Of a DNA stretch of 64,000 bases, positions 22,547 through 32,162 are shown in pieces; the first letter of the stretch is position 1, and every line of letters begins with the position of its first letter. This DNA is from Okapia johnstoni (taxonomy: Eukaryota; Chordata; Mammalia; Artiodactyla; Giraffidae), in the NCBI GenBank assembly GCA_024291935.2, contig CM044315.1, positions 74,692,385-74,756,384 on the forward strand, given 5' to 3'. A program made the position numbers and the translations under genes. The notes under the pieces are model-generated. The model made no database searches. It saw nothing but the letters and a program-made list of their open reading frames with translations, and was not told the origin of the DNA.

Positions 22547-23049
22547 CAGTCTGTTCAGTCCGGTCACTCAATTGTGTTGAACTCTTTGTGACCCCATGGA
22601 CTGAAGCACGCAAGGCTTCTTTGTCCATCACCAAATCCTGGAGCTTGCTCAAACTCATGTCCATCGAGTCAGTGATGCCATCCAACCATCTCATCCTCTG
22701 TCATCCCCTTCTCTTCTTGCCTTCAGTCTTTTCCTGCATCAGGGTCTTTTTCAATGAGTCAGGTCTTTGTATCAGGTGGCCAAAGTATTGGAGTTTCAGC
22801 TTCAACATCAGTCCTTCCAGTGAACACCCAGGACTGATCTCCTTTAGGATGGACTAGTTGGATCTCCTTGCAGTCCAAGGGACTCTCAAGAGTCTTCTCC
22901 AACACCACAGTTCAAAAGCATCAATTCTGCAGCGCTCAGCTTTCTTCACCGTCCAACTCTCACATTCATACATGACCACTGGGAAAACCATAGCCTTGAC
23001 TAGACAGACTTTTGTTGGCAAAGTAGTGTCTCTGCTTTTAAATATGCTA
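22545..23049 (-). mobile_element. BovB LINE 3' end (uninverted part of a twin-primed insertion)
   Basis: Reverse complement of the BovB 3' end: 'cactcaattgtgttgaactc', 'gaccccatggactgaagca', 'caaagtattggagtttcagc', 'gactctcaagagtcttctcc', 'accatagccttgactagac', stopping at 'aatatgcta'. Immediately afterwards BovB sequence continues in the opposite orientation. Confidence 0.93.
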
Positions 23050-23170
23050 AATAGATTTAAGGGACTAGATCTGTTAGACAGAGTGCCTGATGAACTATGG
23101 ACAGAGGTTCGTGACATTGTACAGGAGACAGGGATCAAGACCATCCCCATGGAAAAGAAATGCAAGAAGA
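23050..23170 (+). mobile_element. BovB LINE internal segment, inverted relative to its 3' end
   Basis: Forward BovB text from the endonuclease-RT linker: 'tagatttaagggactagatc', 'cctgatgaactatggacaga', 'acattgtacaggagacaggg', 'accatccccatggaaaaga'. It is joined head-on to the minus-strand 3' segment, the structure expected from twin priming. The 139-codon plus-strand frame that crosses this junction is a chimera. Confidence 0.93.
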
Positions 23171-23754
23171 TGGTAGGAGGGGCAAAAATCATGTTTGGAA
23201 TCAAACCCCATACCCACCAGAGATGCTTGGAGGGCTCAAACAAAACCTTGTATGCACCAGGACCCAAGAAATGGTAGTTGGTATTATTCTCCAGGGGAAG
23301 TTATTTTCCTAGCCAGTGCCTTTCATCTTTCTCCATCAAAGATGCCCAAATCTTGGGTAACCTCTGTTTCAAAAGGCTGGATCTTCCTGTGGTTCACTCG
23401 GCACAAGGCACAGAGCATAGGTTGGTCCATAAATATGAGTAAGCAGGTACAAAGGTAAATAGATAGACAGGTAGACAGGAGGGTGGGTACAAAGAAAGGG
23501 AGGAAGAGAGGAAAGGAGATAGGGAAACTGTCCCATACTTATAGATCAAACACTAATTCTAACTAGGAATCCCATGTACAGAAATGAACACCACCATGTC
23601 TTTCAAGCCAAAAATCAGGGCATGAGGGCTAAAAAGTACACTATATGGGATGACAGGTCAGAATATCATGACTTCTACAGAAAGTTGCCCTAGTTATGGA
23701 AAAGCATATACATAACTCTACAAAACCCCTCTCCACTGAAAGATATGTGGGGTC
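23171..23754. other. Unassigned non-coding DNA
   Basis: Contains a GA-rich patch near 23485-23525. No gene or named repeat. Confidence 0.45.
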
Positions 23755-23912
23755 TCATTCATTAGAATCACAACAGGATACTCACTAAAATTCATGTTCC
23801 TAAGGCTCTGGCCCAGACTCGCTGAATCAGATCTGAATTATAAGCTCAGAAATCAGTGTTTTAACATAGCTAAGCAGATGATTCTTGGCATGGCTAGAGC
23901 CACTGGTCTAGG
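23755..23912 (+). repeat. MER5A-type hAT DNA transposon relic
   Basis: Non-autonomous hAT-Charlie-like text: 'cattagaatcacaacagga', 'aaggctctggcccagactcg', 'ctgaatcagatctgaatta', 'gccactggtctaggg'. Diverged; ends approximate. Confidence 0.65.
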
Positions 23913-24948
23913 GGAAATAGAACCTAAAGTGTTCTTGCTTAATAGTGCTTCCTTCAGCTTATGAAGACATGCTAGTGAAAGCTGGTGTGCATCTACACTT
24001 AAAGCCACCAGTGACCTCTCTTATCAGACATGGCCTTTCTCCATGTGCTGTTCATTAACCTTCACACTGGATATTTTAATGTTCTCAAGGAACCATCTGA
24101 TCTACCAGAGACAAACTGAATTCCATTTGAGGCAAGTCTCGCTATACTCTAATTCTTTAAAAATCTGTAATTACCTACATATGGCAGCTTGAGTACACAG
24201 AACAATGAACAATCCAGAACACTGTTCTCTCAACCTGGGGAACAAGGTTTATGTTTTTATCTATCATCTCTGGGCTCTTTTAACACCTCCACAAGAGGGC
24301 AGTCAGGGGAAAGTTTTACCTCTGTCAGAACACCTTTCCTTAGAAGCTCTTCTAATCTTTGGATCAAAAGATGGTTCTTGGTTCTTCTTAAAACCAAGAA
24401 CAAAATCAAATATCAGATATATTATGTCACACTTTTAGACATATACATAATTGAGTTCTGACACTACAGAACATAAGTTTTAACTAAAAGGGCTTTGCAT
24501 ATAACTTGTTTCATTCTCTCCCACCCTCATCCTCTCACTTCTCCGTCAGGTCCATGAATTAATTTCCTTCCCGTTCAGTGGCTCACAATTTGGGAGGGAT
24601 GGCAATACAGAGTGGCAAGTGTTGTGGCATTGTGTTGTGGCATTGTGGGGAAACCAGGGAAGGCTGCTTGGTGGACATGACATTTGAACTGAGACCTCAA
24701 GAACGCATAATAGTGAGAAGGTTTTCTGGGGAAAAGAAATGGCATGGATATAAAAGATTCTGATATATACAGATAACTAAAAGAGCTTTCCTATTACTTT
24801 AGATGTTATGGTAGAGATGTTAGGGAGCTACAGAAGATATTTGGCAGGGAAGTGACAGTGAGATTTGTGAGTTAGAAATATATTCGCATGAGTGCATGTT
24901 TGAGAGAAATCATATGATGAAATTCGTAGAATAACTGCCTAAGCAATC
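23913..24948. other. Non-coding DNA with L2-like traces
   Basis: Reverse L2-like words near 24655-24760 ('gacatttgaactgagacct'). The other frames here, 60-90 codons, have no family resemblance. Confidence 0.4.
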
Positions 24949-24974
24949 TGTGTGTGTGTGTGTGTGTGTGTGTG
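24949..24974. repeat. (TG)13 microsatellite
   Basis: 26 bases of perfect TG dinucleotide repeat. Confidence 0.97.
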
Positions 24975-25595
24975 AAATCAAGAATGTATTACACCTTTGA
25001 ACTCCCATACACAGTTCTTCCTATAAGCAGCTGGTCCCTGGAATTGACTCAGAGCTGCTCAATATTCTTGATCTCTGGAACATTCATCTTCCGTACTGAC
25101 GGTTTTTACCAAGGTGTTCTCATGTCTGAGCCCTGTAAGCTGACAGAATTGACTCAAGGGTCAGTACAAAGTTGGGAATGCTAGAGCCAGCACTCAATGA
25201 TGTTTAATTAACCTCACTGGTAGGAATAATGTTAGCAATATTTAAAAACTGCACCAGGACTTAGAATTTCTCTGAGCCTGTATGCGATATAAAGTGTGAA
25301 GATAGATAGACAGTCAAGAAAGTGCTTCCAGCTGCTCTAGCCATCCCGGATTAAGGTCAGAGTTCAGAATAGTCATTTCAGTGGAAAGGAAATCAAATCA
25401 AACCAACCCTAGAGGTTTAAAAATAAGATAGTATAAGCACTTTTAAGACAAGATTAATAACAAAAGAGAGAGGGGAAAGGGTGTCTTTGGGGAAGTGAGA
25501 GGAATAAAAACAAGGGTATACATTGACTTCCTGATTCTGAGACCCTACTCTAAGAAAATAGACTAAACTCAGTTGAAGAAATATTTACTGATTCC
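24975..25595. other. Unassigned non-coding DNA
   Basis: No gene or named repeat recognised. Confidence 0.45.
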
Positions 25596-25737
25596 CCAAT
25601 ACATATATATATAAATATTAATAGTAATTATATATTAGTACATTATTATGTATGTATACATAGTATATATATTATACATATATACACATACAATTATATA
25701 TATAATTACTATTATATATATTATATATAATATTTAC
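25596..25737. repeat. A/T-rich low-complexity tract
   Basis: About 140 bases of ATA/TAT words with only scattered G or C. Imperfect inverted repeats are expected by composition alone. Confidence 0.85.
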
Positions 25738-25759
25738 AGCAACTAAAACCTTATATTTG

Positions 25760-25814
25760 CTTAGCACTTTTGAGTATGCTTTTGTATGTATCAGCTTTCC
25801 AATGACCCTGGAAG
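25760..25814 (-). repeat. MIR SINE, part 1 (split by an LTR)
   Basis: 'tagcacttttgagtatgctt' and 'gtatcagctttccaatgacc' correspond to reverse MIR. The element resumes after the LTR at 26242. Confidence 0.5.
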
Positions 25815-26241
25815 TTGCTTCTGCCGTGGAGGCTGTGATAAGCCACCCAGATATTCCCTCAGGACTGAAGGTCTCAGTCCCATAGATAGCCCTCAGCTGA
25901 CTGAAGAGAGTTGTTTCTCCCAAGGTCATGCCCCCTTCTTGGGGCACCTCACATCCAGTGACTGGTCAATATGAAGACCTGGCATGACCTGGCACGACCT
26001 GGCACTCTTATTCTGACTTAGGACAGTTTTGAAGGGCTATCTCAAGAGATCCTCTTGGGGTTGCCTGAGGCCTTTATTGAGACTGTACTTCAACCCCACT
26101 TCTCCCCCTGCCTGATCCTGCTTCTTCCTCTCTCCTCCCCTCCCTCTCCCTCCCTGGCAATGATCCCAAGAGCACTCCCTAATAAACCTCCTGAATGCCT
26201 GTCTATATCCGAGAGTCTGCTTCCTTATCTAACCTGTGACA
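25815..26241 (+). repeat. Probable solo LTR
   Basis: About 427 bp with a pyrimidine-rich run near 26100-26150, a polyadenylation signal AATAAA at 26181-26186, and an LTR-like end ('agagtctgcttccttatct', 'aacctgtgaca'). It splits a MIR. It contains three tandem gacctggca(t/c) units at about 25977-26003. Family not assigned and no internal proviral genes. The frames of 60-90 codons on both strands are not genes. Confidence 0.5.
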
Positions 26242-26295
26242 ATTATTATCCCAGTTTTGAAGATGGCAAACCAAACATCTCAGACAGTAAACTGA
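26242..26295 (-). repeat. MIR SINE, part 2
   Basis: 'attattatcccagttttgaa' followed by 'gatggcaaaccaaacatct' continues the reverse MIR core after the LTR. Confidence 0.55.
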
Positions 26296-26750
26296 CTGCC
26301 TGAATTCACCTCCTGATGAGATGGACACAAGCAGAACTCAGACCCAGCAGATGTCACTCAATGGATACCAGTGTGCAGGTGTGGCAGGGGATGAAAAGAT
26401 GAATAAGGGCCCAACCTTTTAGAGCTCACAAAGGGGTGAGTAACACAAACACAAACACAGCCATAACCTGCATGGTGACCAACACAGGATCCTGTGTCAG
26501 GCAAGAGAATGGAGCATAGACAGTGATGTCAGCAGGATGTGTGATTTGTACAAGGAGGGCCTTGAAGACATTCCAGGGAGACTGCAAGGAACACAGGCAC
26601 CTTCCTTCTTTCACTTGCCCTGACTCCACCACCTAGAAAAGCAGATCAGCAAGAAAGCACATCTATAAGATGACAATGCCAACAGATAGCCTGTAGGATG
26701 CCTACCCCAGTTCCACTCGCCGAGCAACCTCTACATCATACAGCAGGGTC
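26296..26750. other. Probable L2 relic and unassigned DNA
   Basis: 'gggcccaaccttttagagct' near 26408 and 'atgacagtgatgtcagcagg'-like words near 26520 suggest a reverse L2 relic. No coding signal. Confidence 0.4.
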
Positions 26751-26976
26751 AAAAGAGTGCTACTTTTATTGGCATATAATGGTCAGATGCTATATAACAC
26801 AGGGAGCCCAACCTGGCACTCTGTGATGATCTAGAGGGGTAGGCTGGGAGCAGGGAGGAAGATTCAAGATGGAGAGGGTATATAGAAAATTATGACATTA
26901 GTGTTTTTGTATGCCAGAAAGCAACACAACGTGGTAAAGCAATTATCTCCAATTAAAAAAAAAAAAGAGTACTACT
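26751..26976 (+). mobile_element. Ruminant L1 3' end with target-site duplication
   Basis: Element about 26765-26962: 'cacagggagcccaacctggc', 'tgatctagaggggtaggctg', 'ggaagattcaagatggagag', 'caacacaacgtggtaaagc' and a poly(A) tail. It is flanked by 14-base aaaagagtgctact (26751-26764) and aaaagagtactact (26963-26976), one mismatch. Severely 5'-truncated, non-coding. Confidence 0.88.
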
Positions 26977-27070
26977 GGCTTTGGAATTGGGCCTCTGTTG
27001 CCTTTATTCAGTACCAGTTTCTCTGGTATTTACTACTTGGCAAGTAAGCTTTGATTTTGACATCTGTAAA

Positions 27071-27380
27071 ATGGGCTTCCCTGATAGCTCAGTTGGTAAA
27101 GAATCCACTTGCAACACAGGAGACCCCGGTTCCATTCCTGGGTTGGGAAGTTCCCCTGGAGAAGGGATAGGCTACCCACTCCAGTATTCTTGAGCTTCCC
27201 TGTGGCTCAGCTGGTAAAGAATCCACCTGCAATGCAGGAGACCTGGGTTTGATCCCTGGGTTGGGAGGATCCCCTGGAGAAGGGAAAGGCTACCCACTCC
27301 AGTATTCTGGAGTGGAGAATTCCATGGATAGTCCATGGGGTCACAAAGAGTTGGACATGACTGAGCAACTTTCACTTTCT
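27071..27380 (+). mobile_element. Bov-tA/BovA SINE dimer
   Basis: Two heads in tandem: the first starts at about 27075 ('gcttccctgatagctcagtt'), the second at about 27193 ('gcttccctgtggctcagctg'). Each has its own B-box-like segment and body. A single tail follows ('cacaaagagttggacatgac'). A matching dimer in reverse lies at 44.9-45.2 kb, so this is a dimeric subfamily rather than two coincident insertions. Confidence 0.9.
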
Positions 27381-27517
27381 ATAAAACAGACCACCTCACT
27401 AGCAGGACTGTTAAGGGAACTACTTGTAAAACACTCATCACACAGCTTGGCATATAGGTAGACTAGGGGTCAAAAATTGATGGTGGCCGAGCAGTGTTTT
27501 GTAAATTCCCAGATTTT

Positions 27518-27685
27518 AAGTTAAGAGGTTTTTTGGGTAGTCATGTATGGATGTGAGTTGGACCATAAAGAAAGATGAGCACTGAAGAAATGATACTTTC
27601 AAATTGTGGTAGGGGAAAAGAGTCTTGAGAGTCCCTTGGACAGCAAGGAGATCAAACCAGTCAATCCTAAAGGAAAGTTAAGAGG
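27518..27685 (+). mobile_element. BovB internal fragment flanked by 11-bp duplication
   Basis: Insert about 27529-27674: 'tagtcatgtatggatgtgag', 'gagtcttgagagtcccttgg', 'agtcaatcctaaaggaa'. It ends about 250-300 bases short of the BovB 3' terminus and is also 5'-truncated. The repeat aagttaagagg at 27518-27528 and 27675-27685 is perfect and brackets it. Confidence 0.88.
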
Positions 27686-27849
27686 ACACACTCTAGGTCT
27701 CCACATATGCTATTACTTCTTCCAGCTTATCCTTGGCTGCTTCACATACTGATGTTACCTGACTGGCCTCTGAAGGCATGTGACTTTGTCTCTGTGTAAT
27801 CACTGTCATCACGACCACCACTAACAACACCACTAACACCACTAACACT

Positions 27850-27925
27850 AATACATAATTAATATGTATCAATTTACATACAACTGATACATATATACAT
27901 AGTATATATTAATATTTATATATGA
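27850..27925. repeat. A/T-rich low-complexity tract
   Basis: Mostly ATA/TAT words between unassigned sequence and a MIR. Confidence 0.7.
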
Positions 27926-28075
27926 ACTTCCAGCTCTATTCTAAGCACTTTATAAATATTATCCTATTTCACAGAAGAGAAAATCGAGGCACAGAGAAAT
28001 TAACTACTGACTCCTTGCAGCCAGTGAAAGAGTTGGGATTCAAATCACAGCAAGATTAGCATGTCATAGTGCAGG
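27926..28075 (-). repeat. MIR SINE
   Basis: Reverse MIR: 'attctaagcactttataaat', 'attatcctatttcacagaag', 'aatcgaggcacagagaaatt', 'gttgggattcaaatcacag'. Confidence 0.8.
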
Positions 28076-28119
28076 CAGTCTGGGAGCAGTAACAATTATA
28101 GGCACAGATCCCTCCAAGG

Positions 28120-28247
28120 CATAAAAGGGGAGATAAGGTCATTGTGAGAATTAAAAGAGATAAAATAAGTTTAACAGAACTTATATAAAATAAGTTTAAC
28201 AGTAACTGGTATTGTGAAGCACTAAATAAATAAAGCCATTGTCATTA
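28120..28247 (+). repeat. MIR SINE 3' part
   Basis: 'tcattgtgagaattaaaaga' and the later 'ttgtgaagcactaaataaat' are in forward MIR order. It contains a direct repeat of 'ataaaataagtttaacag' about 32 bases apart. Confidence 0.55.
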
Positions 28248-28614
28248 CAGAATAGATTTCAGTTCAGTTCAGTTCAGTCGCTCAGTCGTGTCCGACTCTT
28301 TGCAACCCCATGAACCGCAGCACGGCAGGCCTCCCTGTCCATCACTAACTTCTGAGTTTACCCAAACTCATGTCCATTGAGTCGGTGATGCCATCCAAAC
28401 ATCTCATCCTCTGTCGTCCCCTTCTCTTCCTGCCCTCAATCTTTCCCAGCATCAGGGTCTTTTCCAATGAGTCAGCTCTTCGCATCAGGGGCCAAAGTAC
28501 TGGAGTTTCAGCTTCAACATCAGTCCTTTCAATGAACACCCAGGACTGATCTCCTTTAGGATGGACTGGTTGGATCTTCTTGCAGTCCAAGGGACTCTCA
28601 AGAGAATATATTTA
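28248..28614 (-). mobile_element. BovB LINE 3' end
   Basis: Element about 28259-28604: starts with four gttca repeats of the BovB terminus, then 'cgctcagtcgtgtccgactc', 'gagtcggtgatgccatccaa', 'caaagtactggagtttcagc', 'cagtccaagggactctcaag'. A likely duplication is agaatagattt before and agaatatattt after (one mismatch). 5'-truncated; the 81-codon minus-strand frame is only the 3' portion. Confidence 0.92.
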
Positions 28615-28624
28615 GATTTGAATA

Positions 28625-28696
28625 AATAATGGTATTACCTTATATTCATACAGGGCTTTAAAACTCACATAGCATTTCCATAACAAGCATGGGAAA
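28625..28696 (-). repeat. MIR SINE, part 1 (split by LTR)
   Basis: 'acagggctttaaaactcaca' and 'tagcatttccataacaagc' fit a reverse MIR that continues at 29229. Confidence 0.5.
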
Positions 28697-29228
28697 TGTG
28701 GTGGTTAAATTATTCGTCAACTTGACTGGGCCACAGGGTACCCAGATATTTGACCAAACATTATTCTAGATATGGTTGAGGATCTTTTGGATGAGATTAA
28801 CATTTGAATCAGTATACTTACTAAAGGAGATTGCTCTTCTCAGTGTGGCTGGGCCTCATCCAATCAGTTGAAGCCAGAACAGAACAAAAAGACCAACCTT
28901 CTTTGAATAAAAGGGAACTTCTGCCTGATTGCATTGAGCTGGGACAGCAGTTCTTTCCTGTCTTAGGACTTCAGCTGAAACATCTTTCTGGGTCTTGAGC
29001 CTGCAGGCATTCAGACTGGAACTACACCATCAGCTCCCCTGGTTCTCAGGCCTTTGGACTCATACTGGAACCATACCATGGACTCTCCTGGGTTTCCAGC
29101 TTGCTGACTGTGTATTTTGGGACTTGTTAGCCTCCATAATTACTGATACACGAATCAATTCTTATACATACAAGCATACATGATATTATTCTGTTTCTCT
29201 GGAGAACCATGACTAATTAACTAATACA
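28697..29228 (+). repeat. Solo LTR, ERVL-like (family uncertain)
   Basis: 532 bp with TGT...ACA ends (tgtggtggttaa ... actaataca) and candidate 5-base flanks ggaaa / ggaag. Diagnostic text: 'caacttgactgggccacagg', 'tgggcctcatccaatcagtt', 'tctggagaaccatgactaat'. No gag, pol or env between two copies, so a solo LTR from recombination or an orphan end. It interrupts a MIR. The 62-codon frame inside is not a gene. Confidence 0.7.
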
Positions 29229-29310
29229 GGAAGTATTTTCACCCTTCCCATCTTACAGATGAGGAACTGAGGCTCAGACAGGTTGAATGACTTGCACAGG
29301 TTTTCTGTTT
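29229..29310 (-). repeat. MIR SINE, part 2
   Basis: 'cccatcttacagatgaggaa' and 'actgaggctcagacaggttg' are near-consensus reverse MIR, continuing after the LTR. Confidence 0.75.
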
Positions 29311-30390
29311 TTTTTTTTTTTTTTACATCTTAACTCCTTGTCCTTCATCCCCAGGATTTCCTGAATCCTGTAGATTGTACTTTCATTCATTTAGCATATA
29401 CTTATCAAGTAACCGTTATGAGCCAGGCATTGTATCCCTAAATGATTTTCAAATCTCCCCTCCCTCTCTATCCTGCTCCTCCTGGCTCTACACTGCACAG
29501 CATCTCTTACAGCCATGACTGTCCAGATACTAGCTCATAGTCGTGTTCACATGGTCTTTGGAAGATGTCTGGAAATCAATTGGAGATAAAGGAGTCCTAC
29601 CTGGAAATCAAAAGCATGTATCCAGTTAGATCTCTACCTTTCTAAGCATCAAAGGTCTTTGGTATCCATGGCCTGTCTAATTTGGTTATGCTTACCATTT
29701 ATATTCAGACAAAGCTGCTGGTATCTTCCTTATTTATAAAGCTACTAGATCTCAAACCCCCAGTGGATGACCAAAAATTTACACTGCATATTAATTTTTC
29801 ATACATGTATATGTATTCACTAAAAGGTAAGGAGTTGTTTTATCCCTGCTTCATCTTTTCATAAATTTCTCATGTATATTATTGATTTTGCATTGAAATA
29901 GTTTTGCAAAGCATTTTAGCTAGAATCCTTATTTAGCATCATGCAGACCACAACACCTAGTAAAAATGATTTTTCACAAAAAGAGGGACATCGGTTTTTC
30001 TTACTTTGCTTAAAAAAATCAATAAAGCATTTGTGTCTATTTTAGAGATTAAAATAGCTTTTGCCTCACAATTAGGGTAAGCTTATTTTTTTTTTAACAA
30101 TATTAAGAGATTCTGTCAAATATCCTTGCTCCCATACCTGAAGTTTCTAAGTTTCTTAAAAGTTGAAGGATACAAAGGAGGTGAAATAATGCAATGTGAA
30201 ATTAAAGGCCCTGAGTTTATAGTCCAACTTCATTGTTTACTCAGAAGGACTGGGAGAATATTTCATTCTCTATAAAGGTGGAGTAATGCTCTGCAGCTCC
30301 AGGTGTTGTGAGTCTTTAGGGAAGCTGTCTGAGCAAAGGACTGAGGTGAATTCAGCCAAAAAGAACTTACACCTTCTAGTATCATAGAAG
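29311..30390. other. Non-coding DNA with weak L2/MIR traces
   Basis: A T-run at about 29308-29325, L2/MIR-like words near 29385-29430 ('agccaggcattgtatccc'), otherwise A/T-rich unassigned sequence up to the start of BovB. Confidence 0.4.
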
Positions 30391-30586
30391 CATTCAGGTA
30401 AGACATCTTGCTTTGCTGGAGTAGCCGTGAAGAGATACCCCACATCCAAGGTAAGAGAAAACCAAGTAAGACGGTAGGCACTGAGAGAGGGCATCAGAGG
30501 GCAGACAGACTGAAACCACAATCACAGACAACTAGACAATCTGATTACATGGACCATAGCCTTGTCTACCTCAATGAAACTAAGCC

Positions 30587-31742
30587 ATGTTGTGTGGGGC
30601 CACCCAAGATGGATGGGTCATGGTGGAGAGGTCTGACAGAATGTGGTCCACTGGAGAAGGGAATGGCCAACCATTTCAGTATTCTTGCCTTGAGAACCCT
30701 ATGAACAGCATGAAAAGGCAAAAAGATAGGACACTGAAAGATGAACTCCCCAGGTCGGTAGGTTCCCAATATGCTACTGGAGATCAGTGGGGAAATAACT
30801 ACAGAAAGAAGGAAGGGATGGACCCAAAACAAAAACAACACCCAGTTGTGGATGGGACTGGTGATAGAAGCAAGGTTCGATGCTGTAAAGAGCAATACTG
30901 CATAGGAACCTGGAATGTTAGGTCCATGAATCAAGGCAAATTGGAAGTGGTCAAACAGGAGATGACAAGAGTGAACATCAACATTCTAGGAATCAGGGAA
31001 CTGAGATGGACTGAAATGGGTGAATTTAACTCAGATGACCATTATATCTACTACTGTGGGCAGGAATCCCTTAGAAAAAATGGAGTGGCCATCATGGTCA
31101 ACAAAAGAGTCCAAAATGCAGTACTTGGATGCAATATCAAAAATGACAGAATGATCTTTGTTCATTTCAAAGGCAAACCATTCAACATCACGGAAATCTA
31201 AGTCTATGCCCTGACCAGTAAAGCTGAAGAAGGTGAAGTTGAATGGTTCTATGAAGACCTACAAGACATTCTAGAACTAGCACCCTAAAAAGATGTCCTT
31301 TTCATTATAGGGGACTGGAATGCAAAAGTAGGAAGTCAAGAAACACCTGGAGTAACAGGCAAATTTGGCCTTGGAGTACAGAATGAAGCAGGACAAAGGC
31401 TAATAGAGTTCTGCCAAGAGAACGCACTGGTCATAGCAAATACTCTCTTCCAACAACACAAGAGAAGACTCTACACATGGACATCACAAGATGGTCAGCA
31501 CCGTAATCAGATTGAGTATATTCTTTGCAGCCAAAGATGGAGACGCTCTATACAGTCAGCAAAAACAAGACCGGGAGCTGACTGTGGCTCAGATCATGAA
31601 CTCCTTATTGCCAAATTCAGACTTAAATTGAAGAAAGTAGGGAAAACCACTAGACCATTCAGGTATCACCTAAATCAAATCCCTTATGATTATACAGTGG
31701 AAGTGAGAAATAGATTTAAAGGACTAGATCTGATAGACAGGA
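30587..31742 (+). pseudogene. BovB endonuclease region, broken by stops and a frameshift
   Basis: Apurinic-type endonuclease domain of the BovB polyprotein. In one continuous frame I see the N-terminal GTWNVRSM strand, the ILGIRELRW segment holding the catalytic Glu, the NGVAIMVNKRV strand, IIGDWNAKVG near 31305-31340, and the C-terminal SDH motif at 31589-31597. An in-frame TAA at 31199-31201 (CAA in the expected sequence) and another at 31286-31288 interrupt it. One extra G near 31740 shifts the frame before the next segment. Non-functional; no host role inferred. Confidence 0.88.
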
Positions 31743-32162
31743 GTGCCTGATGAACTATGGACAGAGATTTGTGACATTGTACAGGAGACAGGAATCAAGA
31801 CCATCCCCATGGAAAAAAAATGCAAAAAAGCAAAATGGCTGTCTGAAGAGGTCTTACAAATAGCTGGGAAAAGAAGAGAAGCGAAAAGCAAAGGAGAAAA
31901 GGAAAGATATTTCCATTTGAATGCAAAGTTCCAAAGAATAGCAAGGAGAGACAAGAAAGCGTTTCTCAGTGATCAATGCAAAGAAATAGAGGAAAAGAAC
32001 AGAATGGGAAAGACTAGAGATCTCTTCAAGAAAATTAGAGATACTGAGGGAACATTTCATGCAAAGACGGGCTCGCTAAAGGACAGAAATGGTATGGACC
32101 TAACAGAAGCAGAAGATATTAAGAAGAGGTGGCAAGAATACACAGAAGAACTGTACAAATAA
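31743..32162 (+). pseudogene. BovB linker between endonuclease and RT
   Basis: Lys/Arg/Glu-rich, predicted helical linker of 139 codons (PDELW... to ...EELYK), continuous with the RT frame but closed by TAA at 32160-32162 where an AAA Lys codon would be expected. The same segment is found inverted at 23.05-23.17 kb. Its start Met is incidental; upstream coding is lost by the frameshift. Confidence 0.85.

Noticed and set aside
22858..23277. 139-codon plus-strand open frame
   Set aside because: It crosses the BovB inversion junction: the first part is antisense BovB 3' end, the rest is sense linker plus flank. A chimera.
25596..25737. A/T-rich inverted-repeat region as an origin or matrix attachment site
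   Set aside because: Low-complexity ATA/TAT words give many imperfect inverted repeats by composition. Nothing specific supports an origin.
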